Origin: Ketobacter sp. MCCC 1A13808 | GTDB taxonomy: Bacteria; Pseudomonadota; Gammaproteobacteria; Pseudomonadales; Ketobacteraceae | Assembly: GCF_009746715.1 (NCBI RefSeq) | Contig: NZ_VRKW01000001.1 | Location: 1 to 64,000 of the forward strand | Length of the DNA: 64,000 bases | Direction: 5' to 3' | Shown here: positions 28,001 through 36,936 of the stretch, piece after piece | Layout: the number at the start of each line of letters is the position of its first letter | Numbering within the stretch: position 1 is the first letter of the stretch | Made by a program: the position numbers and the translations under genes | The notes under the pieces: generated by a model | Told to the model about the DNA's origin: nothing | Seen by the model: the letters and a program-made list of their open reading frames with translations, nothing else | Databases searched by the model: none

Positions 28001-28957
28001 ATGAGTTTTGATATTGAGACGCTTTTGCAGGGTGACCGCCGCGGCCTTGCAAAAGCCATCACAATGGCCGAAAGCAAGCTCGATAGTCATCGCGAGCAAG
28101 CGCAGAGCCTATTGGAGCAAATTCTTCCTCATACAGGCAACAGTATCCGCATCGGTATCACCGGCATTCCCGGAGTTGGCAAATCAACGTTTATAGAAGC
28201 CTTCGGGTTGCACCTGATTGAAAACGGTTTGAAGGTGGCTGTGCTGGCGGTTGATCCCAGCTCACCGATCACCGGTGGCAGCATAATGGGGGACAAAACC
28301 CGCATGGAGGTGTTATCCCGCCATCCCTCTGCATTTATCCGTCCTTCCCCAACCGGCGGTGCTCTGGGTGGCGTAGCCCAAAAAACCCGTGAAACCATGC
28401 TGCTGTGCGAAGCCTCGGGATACGACGTTATCCTGGTGGAAACCGTGGGTGTGGGTCAGTCTGAATACGAAGTTGCCGGCATGGTGGATTTCTTCCTGTT
28501 ACTCATGCTACCGAATGCGGGAGATGAATTACAGGGCATTAAGAAAGGCATCCTGGAGCTTGCAGACGCCATTGCCGTCAATAAAGCCGATGGCGATAAC
28601 CAAAACATGGCAAAGCAGTCCCAGCGCCATTACCAAAACGCGTTAGCCCTGCTGCAGCACGGCCCTTTCTGGAAGCCTGAGGTTGTGCTCTGCTCCGGTC
28701 TCAATGGAGGAAACATCGACCAAATCTGGAAGATGATACAGAATTACAGCGACAAATCCCGGCAAGCGGGTTATTTTGAACATAAACGGGCACAGCAAAA
28801 CAAAGAGTGGATGTGGCGCTTAGTTCACGAGTTGATTGACCGTCGGCTGAAGCAAAACCAGAGCTCCAGACAGCTCTGCAACGAAATGCAGCAGAGAGTT
28901 ACGGCCGGACAAACAACACCTTACATTGCTGCGCACAGGATTGTAGAATCGCTATAA
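28001..28957 (+). CDS. meaB: MeaB/ArgK-type GTPase chaperone of methylmalonyl-CoA mutase
   Basis: 318 residues. The P-loop is GIPGVGKST (about residue 53), followed by VLAVDPSSPITGGSIMGDKTRM, a family hallmark (here quoted in two overlapping parts, with the switch region at MGDKTRM), ETVGVGQSE and the NKADG guanine-specificity motif. It loads and protects the B12 cofactor of the mutase encoded immediately upstream. An operon is evident from the 7-base gap. Confidence 0.94.
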   Translation: MSFDIETLLQGDRRGLAKAITMAESKLDSHREQAQSLLEQILPHTGNSIRIGITGIPGVGKSTFIEAFGLHLIENGLKVAVLAVDPSSPITGGSIMGDKTRMEVLSRHPSAFIRPSPTGGALGGVAQKTRETMLLCEASGYDVILVETVGVGQSEYEVAGMVDFFLLLMLPNAGDELQGIKKGILELADAIAVNKADGDNQNMAKQSQRHYQNALALLQHGPFWKPEVVLCSGLNGGNIDQIWKMIQNYSDKSRQAGYFEHKRAQQNKEWMWRLVHELIDRRLKQNQSSRQLCNEMQQRVTAGQTTPYIAAHRIVESL

Positions 28958-29136
28958 TACGACCCGAAAGCATGATCGAGTCGAAAATTTGGCGAAACAG
29001 GATACAATTAGGCTACCATTCGCCCATTAATATCACAAAAGTCTGCCTTATTTACATTGTGGCTGTGGAATGGATCGTACAAAATGCAATCTACTGGTTA
29101 TAGATTGGGTTTTGTTATAGATGGAAAAGTTTAAAG

Positions 29137-31404
29137 ATGAGCGACTCTGACAAAAGAAACAGACGCACTTCCAGTGTTTCTGCAGCCGTTCCCACCTTGA
29201 TTAAACAGGTGAAGGATAACTCGTTCGCCATCTTAACTAATAATTTCAGCAAGTTTTTCAGTAGTTGCGACGATCTGTTTTTCGACTTGGCGTCTAAAGC
29301 CAGCAGCAACAACGAACAAAATCTTTACTTCGACTCCATGCGCGAAGTAAGAATGAAGAAGCAAAAAGTCTGGAAGGCGTTCAAAATTCGCTATGAGATT
29401 AATTTTCGCGAGCTTACCAAGAACCGCACACAGTCCAACTCTCCTTTCTCGGCAGCACCTGGCGGCCTCAACAGCCTGAGCTCAATGCAATTGGTGGAAA
29501 AAGACGACATGGAGCAGGATGTCGCGATTACCGGCATTGTCAATCGTGCGAGGATCGACAATCAGGAATTAATTTATCAGCTGAATTGTCGTTTCGATTA
29601 CCTTATGCCGGACGTTAAAGTTAGCGAAGCCAACAACCCTCTCGATCCCGCTCAGATCTGTGCTGCAATCAGCGATTCTTTGAAAGAACTTGAGCTGGAT
29701 ATCAAGTGCAAGGTAATTCTGCTAAAGCACCTTGACCGGACTGTTATTGTTGAACTGCGGAATATTTATTCACTCGCTAATGAACTCCTGGTTAAAGCCG
29801 GCATACTGCCGCAAATAGGCTATACCGTCCAAAAGCATCCATCCGCTGCACAAAGCCCAGCGGCGGTTCCTCAGGTCACAGAGCAATCAGACCACTACGG
29901 CGTCGATGGCCAGGAACACATGCCCACCCAAAACGTTGCACCTGCAACTGCCGGCTCCGGAACCACGCTGACCCTGGGTCAGGTACTGAATATGTTCGGC
30001 CAGTTGCGCCAGAACGGCGTTACCGACAACACCTTGATTTCACGCCCGGTAAGTGCCCGATCAGCGCCGATTCCCCAGCAAATCCTCATCGATTCTCTTA
30101 CAAACATGCAGCTGTCCTCGCAATACCTGCAAGCACCCCAGGAATATAATATTCGCGCGGTGGTGGAGCGGATACTGGATGAAAACAGAAAATCCGGCAG
30201 AGAAGATGCTTTAAACGAATCCGACGAGGACATAATCAACCTGGTTGCGATGTTTTTTGACTTCGTACTGGACGACCGCAACTTACCGGTACCTTTTCAG
30301 GCGTTAATCAGCCGTCTGCAAATACCCATATTGAAGGTAGCGCTCAAGGACAAACAATTTTTTACCAATAATGACCACCCGGCTCGACGCCTGATAAACG
30401 AGATAGCAGCATCCGCCGTCGGTTGGGATGAAAGCACAGAATCCTCTCAGGATAAGCTTTACAAAGAAGTCAATCGGGTGGTGCACGACATCATCGAAAA
30501 CTTCACCGGCGACGTAGCCATTTTTGTCCAGGCTCTTGACACCTACCAGACGGTGACAAAACTCGACCGTAATAAAGCTTCCGTTTTGGAAAAGCGCACA
30601 CAGGAAGCAGCACGAGGCAAAGCGAAAGCCGAACACGCCAGAACACAGTCCAATGAGTTGTTGTTCGATAGACTAAAAAACGCCCAACTCCCCGAAAACA
30701 TCATGACTTTTCTTGTCAAAGAGTGGCAGAAAGTACTGCTGTATATCCACCTCAAGCACGGCACAGATAGCACCGAATTACTGGAAGCCAAACAGGTTAT
30801 AGACCAATTGATCTGGGCGATACGACCCCACAATGACGAGCGTTCCCTGAACCGGCTGGAACGCATAAAATCCGACATTTTACGTAAGGTAACGTCCGGC
30901 TTGGAGGCGGTTTCCGTGTCCGGCGAAGCGATCATGAACACAATCAGCCTGGTGGAGCAAACTTTCGAGTTAGTGTTGGCGCAACGACTACCGGAAAGTT
31001 CACTGATTTCGATTCAGCCTGTGCATCTAATGGCTCTTGGTCAGGGCCCCGACAATTCCGGCACGGACTGGGGCCAATTGACGGCCCTGGAGCGGCAGCG
31101 ATTAAAGCAGCAAGCCGCTGCCAAGGAGTTTGTAACCAAAGCATCCAAGATCCGTCCGGGAACCTGGATGAGCTACTCCCCCCCGAATAGCGTCAAGACG
31201 TTCCGCTGTAAACTCGCCATGATCACCGAACCCGGAGAATCTTATATCTTCGTCAATCGCTTCGGTTTACGGGTATTTGACAAAAATCTCAATGACTTCG
31301 CCTATGATCTGCAGAAGGGGTATGTGAAGATTCTGGAAGCTGGAGTGTTTTTTGATCGGGCAATGGACAATATTTCTGATAAACTAAAAAAATTAGCCAG
31401 CTAA
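29137..31404 (+). CDS. DUF1631-family protein
   Basis: 755 residues, cytoplasmic and mostly helical, with no signal peptide or membrane segment. I assign it to DUF1631 from overall character and the C-terminal block (about residues 675-745: PGTWMSYSPPNS, then IFVNRFGLRVFD). The same type of block occurs in the 1311-residue protein at 54320-58255, where it is joined to PilZ, GGDEF and EAL domains, so this stand-alone version may act in the same signalling. It is 24 bases upstream of prsK and probably co-transcribed with it. The biochemical role is unknown. Confidence 0.75.
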   Translation: MSDSDKRNRRTSSVSAAVPTLIKQVKDNSFAILTNNFSKFFSSCDDLFFDLASKASSNNEQNLYFDSMREVRMKKQKVWKAFKIRYEINFRELTKNRTQSNSPFSAAPGGLNSLSSMQLVEKDDMEQDVAITGIVNRARIDNQELIYQLNCRFDYLMPDVKVSEANNPLDPAQICAAISDSLKELELDIKCKVILLKHLDRTVIVELRNIYSLANELLVKAGILPQIGYTVQKHPSAAQSPAAVPQVTEQSDHYGVDGQEHMPTQNVAPATAGSGTTLTLGQVLNMFGQLRQNGVTDNTLISRPVSARSAPIPQQILIDSLTNMQLSSQYLQAPQEYNIRAVVERILDENRKSGREDALNESDEDIINLVAMFFDFVLDDRNLPVPFQALISRLQIPILKVALKDKQFFTNNDHPARRLINEIAASAVGWDESTESSQDKLYKEVNRVVHDIIENFTGDVAIFVQALDTYQTVTKLDRNKASVLEKRTQEAARGKAKAEHARTQSNELLFDRLKNAQLPENIMTFLVKEWQKVLLYIHLKHGTDSTELLEAKQVIDQLIWAIRPHNDERSLNRLERIKSDILRKVTSGLEAVSVSGEAIMNTISLVEQTFELVLAQRLPESSLISIQPVHLMALGQGPDNSGTDWGQLTALERQRLKQQAAAKEFVTKASKIRPGTWMSYSPPNSVKTFRCKLAMITEPGESYIFVNRFGLRVFDKNLNDFAYDLQKGYVKILEAGVFFDRAMDNISDKLKKLAS

Positions 31405-31428
31405 ACGAACCCGACGCACTCAAAATTA

Positions 31429-33513
31429 ATGTTATTGGAAAATGTCACTTTCACCAGCTATCTCGGTGGAGCACTGCTATTAGCTGCGCTCACGCTAATC
31501 TCCTTTTACCTGCTCCTAAAGCGCTATATCACTGTCTCCCTGACGGTGGCCGCGCTCATTTCCATGATCTGGAGTGCGGTACTGGCTTTTGACTCCTTAG
31601 AGCCCAGACTAACCGTTCAACAACTGGTGTTATGCGAAACATTGCGCTTCGGGAGCTGGATCTTTGGTGTGCTACAACAGCTTAAGTACACCACCCGCAA
31701 TAAAAAAGCCCATCGCGGGCCGTTCCTGATACTGCATTTGCTCTGGATCACCTGTGGTACCACGTTTGTCTTTCTCATCCCCCTGTTTATTGAGAACAAA
31801 AGTGAAGCCTATCAGCTCTATGTCTGGTCCTGTCTGTTATTGACCATTTTCTCCATTGTCGCAGTCGAACAACTATTCCGGAACTCCCCGCAGTACCGGA
31901 TCAACAAAGTTTACAGCCTGGGCTTGGCTGCGATATTTCTCTATGACCTGTACATGTTTTCCTATGCCTTGCTGTTCGGGCAGCTGGACCATGAAATCTG
32001 GCGAGCCCGAGGTGCAGTAAATGGCACCGCGGCCATTTTTCTGTGTTTTTCGCTGCTGGCTGTCAGCTCGCAAAACTCCCCACAGCAAAATCGTGTGGCC
32101 ATTTCACGCCCTATGGCCTTTTACACCACAAGCCTGACCACTGCTGGCTTTTTTCTCGCCCTCATGGCTGCCGGAGGGTATTACATTAAGCTGTATGGAG
32201 GAAATTGGGGGACAGTCCTGCAGGTCACACTGATATTCAGCGCCTTAGTGAGCATTGCGGTTATGTTCATGTCGCAAACTGCCCGAGCCAACTTAAGCGT
32301 CTATATCGACAAACATTTTTTCGTCCACAAATACGATTACCGTGCGCAATGGCTGAATCTGATTCACCAACTTTCCAGCGCATCGTCGGAGGAAGACCCC
32401 CATCTTAATTCGATCAAAGCCTTGGCAAACGTGGTGAAATCTACTGGGGGAATGCTGTGGATGGACAACCAGTTCGGGCGTTTCATTCCTATTTCCACGC
32501 TCAATATGAAACTTCCCAAAGGCGACATTGAGGAACCCTCGGACAGTGAGTTTTGCAAAATACTGCGTGACCACGAATGGGTGTTCTCCCCTACCGCTCC
32601 AAAAGACAATGAGCTCAACCGTTACAACGAATATTTACCTTCGTGGTGCAACGATGTTGAAGGTTTATGGTTGATCATCCCTTTGCTCGTTGACAACGAA
32701 TTAATCGGTTTCATGCTCTTAAGCAGCCCACCCCAGGATTTCGCCCTTACCTGGGAAGATCTTGATTTGTTCAAAACAGTTGGCCGCGAACTTGCGAGTT
32801 ATATCTCGAGGAATGAGGCGGCCGAATTACTGGCTCAATCGAAACAGTTCGACGCCTATAACAAGCTATCCGCGTTCATTATGCACGACCTGAAGAACCT
32901 GATCGCACAACAGGCCCTGGTGGTAGAGAACGCAGCTAAGCATAAGGAAAACCCGGCCTTTATCGAAGATATGATTCGCACCATCGATAACTCGGTGCAG
33001 AGGATGAGTAGCCTGCTGAAAAAACTACAACAAACACAGCCTTCATCGGGGCGTCAGCTGGATCTTAAAAATGTCGTTATTAATTCTGTGAAAAAATGCC
33101 AAGACAGGCTGCCACCGCCTACATTGAGAATAATGGAAGATTCCCTTAAAGTAATCGCGGATGAAGACAACCTGGAAATGATCATCACCCACGTTATTAA
33201 AAATGCTCAGGAAGCCACCCCCACAGATGGGTACGTGGACGTAACGCTGCGCATGGAAAATGACTGCGCCTACGTTGAAGTGGAAGATAACGGCTCCGGG
33301 ATGGACAGCGAATTTGTGAAAAACCGACTGTTCAGACCTTTTGACACAACCAAATCGGGTAAGGGGATGGGCATTGGTGTCTATCAAACCCGAGAATTTA
33401 TTCGCAACCTGGGTGGAGATGTACAGGTAAAAAGTGAACCGCAGATCGGCACCACTTTTACTATTTGCATTCCATTGGATAATCAACCCAACTCGCATAA
33501 AGTAGAAATTTGA
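31429..33513 (+). CDS. prsK: PrsK-type membrane histidine kinase (exosortase/EPS regulation)
   Basis: 694 residues. An N-terminal block of about eight to nine transmembrane helices (residues 1-285) is followed by a GAF-like domain (about 310-460) and a kinase core: the dimerisation helix with phospho-His in AFIMHDLKNL (about 487), N box NAQEAT, G1 VEDNGSGMD and G2 KGMGIGVYQTRE. This is the layout of PrsK, the sensor kinase of PEP-CTERM/exosortase polysaccharide loci. Its stop overlaps the prsR start by one base. The input signal is unknown. Confidence 0.88.
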   Translation: MLLENVTFTSYLGGALLLAALTLISFYLLLKRYITVSLTVAALISMIWSAVLAFDSLEPRLTVQQLVLCETLRFGSWIFGVLQQLKYTTRNKKAHRGPFLILHLLWITCGTTFVFLIPLFIENKSEAYQLYVWSCLLLTIFSIVAVEQLFRNSPQYRINKVYSLGLAAIFLYDLYMFSYALLFGQLDHEIWRARGAVNGTAAIFLCFSLLAVSSQNSPQQNRVAISRPMAFYTTSLTTAGFFLALMAAGGYYIKLYGGNWGTVLQVTLIFSALVSIAVMFMSQTARANLSVYIDKHFFVHKYDYRAQWLNLIHQLSSASSEEDPHLNSIKALANVVKSTGGMLWMDNQFGRFIPISTLNMKLPKGDIEEPSDSEFCKILRDHEWVFSPTAPKDNELNRYNEYLPSWCNDVEGLWLIIPLLVDNELIGFMLLSSPPQDFALTWEDLDLFKTVGRELASYISRNEAAELLAQSKQFDAYNKLSAFIMHDLKNLIAQQALVVENAAKHKENPAFIEDMIRTIDNSVQRMSSLLKKLQQTQPSSGRQLDLKNVVINSVKKCQDRLPPPTLRIMEDSLKVIADEDNLEMIITHVIKNAQEATPTDGYVDVTLRMENDCAYVEVEDNGSGMDSEFVKNRLFRPFDTTKSGKGMGIGVYQTREFIRNLGGDVQVKSEPQIGTTFTICIPLDNQPNSHKVEI

Positions 33514-34865
33514 TGATGGACAACAAGCCAGTATTATTAATCGTGGAAGACGATTTAGGTCTGCAAAGCCAACTTCGATGGCACTTCGACAAATACGAAG
33601 TGGTTGTAGCACCAGACCGGGCACAAGCCATCGCAGCGGTTCGTATGCATGAGCCTGCAGTGGTAATACAGGACCTGGGACTGCCGCCAGACGAGGAAGG
33701 CGTGGAAGAAGGTTTTGCTACAATCCAGGAAACGATGCGAATAGCGCCTAATACCAAAATAATCGTCGTTACCGGCTATCACGATTATGAAAACGCGCTT
33801 CGGGCCGTCGCATTAGGCGCCCATGACTTCTACCAAAAACCGGTAAATACCGACACCCTGGATTTGATTGTTCAGCGCGCGTATCAGATGTGGAGCCTGG
33901 AACAAGAGAACAGGCGGTTACTGGAAAACAAACAAAACCCGCTGCCTGGCGTCATTGCCAATGATGAACGAATGGCATCGGTGTGCCGGATAATTGAGAA
34001 GCTCGCGCCGACTGACGTCACCAGCTTGGTGCTGGGTGAGTCGGGTACCGGTAAAGAAGTCATTGCCCGAGCTATACACGGTCTGAGCAAGCGCAGTGAC
34101 AAACGGTTTGTTGCTATTAATTGTGCCGCGGTGCCCGAAAATCTGATGGAGAGCGAACTGTTCGGCTACGAAAAAGGGGCCTTCACCGGCGCCAGCAAAC
34201 GCACCTTAGGCAAAGTGGAGGTGGCAAGTGGCGGAACGTTGTTTCTGGACGAAATAGGCGATATGCCATTAGCACTCCAGGCAAAACTATTACGGTTTCT
34301 CCAGGAGCGGGTTATAGAACGCCTCGGTGGACGCGATGAAATCCCAGTGGATGTGCGGGTTATTTGTGCCACCAATAAAAACCTTGAAGAAATGGTTAGC
34401 GAAAACACATTCCGTGAGGATCTCTTCTATCGCATCAGCGAAATGATTGTGGACCTTCCACCTTTAAGAGATCGAGGCGGAGATAAAACGTTAATAGCCC
34501 GGCATTTATTGAGCAAATTTTCAGACCAGCTCAACAAGAGTATCAAAGGGTTCAGCGCCGAAGCCATTACCGCAATCGAAGGCTACGAATGGCCCGGCAA
34601 TATAAGGGAAATGGAGAACAAGCTTAAGCGAGCGGTGATCATGTGTGAGCAGAAAACCATTGGTATCAGTGATCTTGGGCTGCCATATAAAGAAGATCTC
34701 TCTCTCAACTTAAGAACGGTCCGTCAGGATGCAGAAAAAGCGGCCATAATACGAGCCATCAGCATGTCTGACGGCAATATATCGGCCGCCGCAAAGCTAC
34801 TGGGTATCACACGACCGACGCTCTACGATTTAATCAAAAAATACGGTATTCACATTCAGGAATAG
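33513..34865 (+). CDS. prsR: PrsR-type sigma-54-dependent response regulator
   Basis: 450 residues, start ATG 33513 overlapping the prsK stop (TGATG). A receiver domain (residues 1-125) is followed by a sigma-54 AAA+ domain with Walker A GESGTGKE, GAFTGA, the loop that contacts sigma-54, and Walker B GGTLFLDEIGD, then a Fis-type helix-turn-helix (GNISAAAKLLGITRPTLYDLIKK region). It should activate sigma-54 promoters of exopolysaccharide and exosortase genes after phosphorylation by PrsK. The phospho-acceptor area reads VIQDLGLPP, with Asp in the expected position. It converges on the EPS gene block. Confidence 0.9.
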   Translation: MMDNKPVLLIVEDDLGLQSQLRWHFDKYEVVVAPDRAQAIAAVRMHEPAVVIQDLGLPPDEEGVEEGFATIQETMRIAPNTKIIVVTGYHDYENALRAVALGAHDFYQKPVNTDTLDLIVQRAYQMWSLEQENRRLLENKQNPLPGVIANDERMASVCRIIEKLAPTDVTSLVLGESGTGKEVIARAIHGLSKRSDKRFVAINCAAVPENLMESELFGYEKGAFTGASKRTLGKVEVASGGTLFLDEIGDMPLALQAKLLRFLQERVIERLGGRDEIPVDVRVICATNKNLEEMVSENTFREDLFYRISEMIVDLPPLRDRGGDKTLIARHLLSKFSDQLNKSIKGFSAEAITAIEGYEWPGNIREMENKLKRAVIMCEQKTIGISDLGLPYKEDLSLNLRTVRQDAEKAAIIRAISMSDGNISAAAKLLGITRPTLYDLIKKYGIHIQE

Positions 34866-34873
34866 CACACCCG

Positions 34874-36169
34874 TTAGAACGTGTAGAATAAATCGACGAT
34901 AAAAGCGTAAAGTTCGTACTCATCGAAATCCACGTTTGAACGACGATCCTCAGATTGCAATCGACCTATCAACTGGAAATGGCGACTGAACGTTTTATCC
35001 AATGAAATAGTATAGAGGTTTGTGTAAGTTAAGCGGCTATCGGGGGTATTACTTGCGTATAACTTACGCTCAAACTCGTAATCAATATTAAAATTCAGGC
35101 TCCTGGTCAGCCTGGATTTATAGTTAAGTCTCACACCTTTACGATCGTTGTTTCTGTCAGTATTAAAGCGCTCATCCGAATCAACATACAACGAACCACC
35201 CAATTCGGAAATCGCTGAGAAAGCATAGCCGTAATATATCTGTGTGCGGGAACGAAGGGTAATATCAACGATATCCGTGTTCTGATCGAGCGGTTCATTA
35301 GGATCCACATCAAACTGATGCTTAAACAGACCTACCGATGTATCCACCAGATCTTTTGTAGACTGGAGCTTGATTGTATTCGGCCCGGAGGCCCAATTCA
35401 TCTGGATCGAATAAACCAGTTCGCTTTCAGTATCAAAAGCACCTTCCGGGTCAATAGTCTTTTTACCCAATTCCGCACTTATGAGTCCGTTACTCAAACG
35501 TCGTGCCGCGGTTACTCCGCACATAAATGCGTCGTAACTCTCACCAACTTTAAATTCAACCTTCTCTGCATCACAAAGCAATCCACCAGAAGTCAGTTTA
35601 CTAATCGCGTGCTTCCACTCTAATTCAAACATCCCGCGGTCACTGCCATTCTGATTCGCCTCGCGGAACTCGAAGCGGCTTAACGTGGCCGACGCGGTCA
35701 AGGCGTCTTTTTTATTGCTTATAATCGAATAATCGAGTGCAGTTGAATAGGAATTGCGCTGGTCCCGATTGGATGGCAAATCAATTCCATCACCGGCCCG
35801 CAAAGTTACTGAAGACCCTACTTCACTATTCCAGCTTAATCTGCTCGGAATCAGCGTCATATTGAAATAGCCTAGACCGCTGTAATAATTGCGGCTATCG
35901 AACGAGTCGTCCAGGTACTCTTCATGCAAAAGCTTGTACGAAATACCGTAGTCAGTGCTCTCCCCCAGATTGGACAGGTTTAGGTCAACCAACAAACGAC
36001 CTATGGTGTCGCTCTGATGGTCTGAAGCGCTCTTGTATACGTTACTATTCCATTCAGTACCGACCGCGGTGCTAACTCTGTTCTCAATATCAGCCAGTGT
36101 ACTTTTGGCAAAAAAACCTAAAACAGTGAATATTAAAATTCTCTGTAGTTTGTACTGCAACATGAACAT
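34874..36169 (-). CDS. Outer-membrane beta-barrel protein of exosortase/EPS loci (TIGR03016-like)
   Basis: About 431 residues. A signal peptide (LIFTVLGFFAKSTLA) is followed by alternating aromatic beta-strands and a C-terminal Phe (VDLFYTF), as in an outer-membrane barrel. Position beside prsR and the EPS export genes, plus size and composition, match the PEP-CTERM system-associated barrel family. The GGGGG ribosome site better suits the ATG at 36163, two codons in. It may be the outer-membrane exit or an anchoring factor for the polysaccharide; no function has been seen in the sequence itself. Confidence 0.75.
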   Translation of the reverse strand: MFMLQYKLQRILIFTVLGFFAKSTLADIENRVSTAVGTEWNSNVYKSASDHQSDTIGRLLVDLNLSNLGESTDYGISYKLLHEEYLDDSFDSRNYYSGLGYFNMTLIPSRLSWNSEVGSSVTLRAGDGIDLPSNRDQRNSYSTALDYSIISNKKDALTASATLSRFEFREANQNGSDRGMFELEWKHAISKLTSGGLLCDAEKVEFKVGESYDAFMCGVTAARRLSNGLISAELGKKTIDPEGAFDTESELVYSIQMNWASGPNTIKLQSTKDLVDTSVGLFKHQFDVDPNEPLDQNTDIVDITLRSRTQIYYGYAFSAISELGGSLYVDSDERFNTDRNNDRKGVRLNYKSRLTRSLNFNIDYEFERKLYASNTPDSRLTYTNLYTISLDKTFSRHFQLIGRLQSEDRRSNVDFDEYELYAFIVDLFYTF

Positions 36170-36183
36170 CCCCCAGCTCTGCG

Positions 36184-36936
36184 CTAGTGATTAAATATCA
36201 GACCAGCGAGTTTGTCTTTTCCAATGGCCTCCACCGCGGCCTCTACTTTGGCTTCGGTGGCTTTCCCATAGGGCACAATCAACACTGAGAAATCGCTGAG
36301 TTCCGCCAGAATCCTTGCTTCCGCCCAAAATTCGATAGGAGGAACATCCAGCAAAATATAGCGATCGGGATACCGCAGTTTGAGATCTTCAACAAACTGG
36401 GACATCCGGCCAGATGAAAAATATTCCGCACCAACCTCAAGCTGAGTACCCACCGGAATAACCCGTAACCGAGGTATCCCTGTAGCGTAAATAATATCGT
36501 TTATATCCAGGTTGTCTTCTGTCAGGTAGTCAGTAAGACCGTAGTCCGGCGCCACGTCCAGCAAAGAGCCCATGCCCGGATTATAGAGATTACAATCGAC
36601 CAGCAGTGCAGTTTTTGTTTTATCCAGTGCCAGCACGGCCCCTAGATTCGTGGTCATCAAAGTGGCGCCTGCATTCGGCACGACAGAGGTCACCATTAAC
36701 ACAAAATTCCGCCCATTGGCTTTCTTTAATAGCTGTGTGCGAATTTCCCTGAATGCGTACAAGGCTTCTTTATTGGGCATACCGGAATGAACTATTTTGC
36801 GATCAGATAGCTCGTCAGCCGACATCGACCCCAATTCTGCCATATTAGCGATTTTTGAGGATGCGTCTTTCGACTTGTACATATCGATTACCTGAGGTCG
36901 CCGCACTCCTGATATGGATTTATTTTTCTTTCCCAT
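36184..36936 (-). CDS. BY-kinase/CpsD-like protein lacking the P-loop lysine
   Basis: 250 residues, similar to the tyrosine autokinases of exosortase EPS loci (CpsD/Wzc kinase domain). Segments present: EALYAFREIRTQL (oligomerisation helix), the Walker A' LLVDCNL (Asp114) and Walker B YILLDVPP (Asp197). However, Walker A reads SVVPNAGATL at residues 84-93, where the family has GK[ST]; the lysine position is Ala91 (codon 36664-36666, GCC on the coding strand). The C terminus ends GLIFNH without a tyrosine cluster. It is therefore probably unable to autophosphorylate and may act as a structural partner of the chain-length protein, whose gene adjoins without a gap. Confidence 0.8.
   Translation of the reverse strand: MGKKNKSISGVRRPQVIDMYKSKDASSKIANMAELGSMSADELSDRKIVHSGMPNKEALYAFREIRTQLLKKANGRNFVLMVTSVVPNAGATLMTTNLGAVLALDKTKTALLVDCNLYNPGMGSLLDVAPDYGLTDYLTEDNLDINDIIYATGIPRLRVIPVGTQLEVGAEYFSSGRMSQFVEDLKLRYPDRYILLDVPPIEFWAEARILAELSDFSVLIVPYGKATEAKVEAAVEAIGKDKLAGLIFNH

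Noticed and set aside
33043-33624. A 193-codon minus-strand frame across prsK and prsR
   Set aside because: Antisense to the conserved kinase core and receiver domain.
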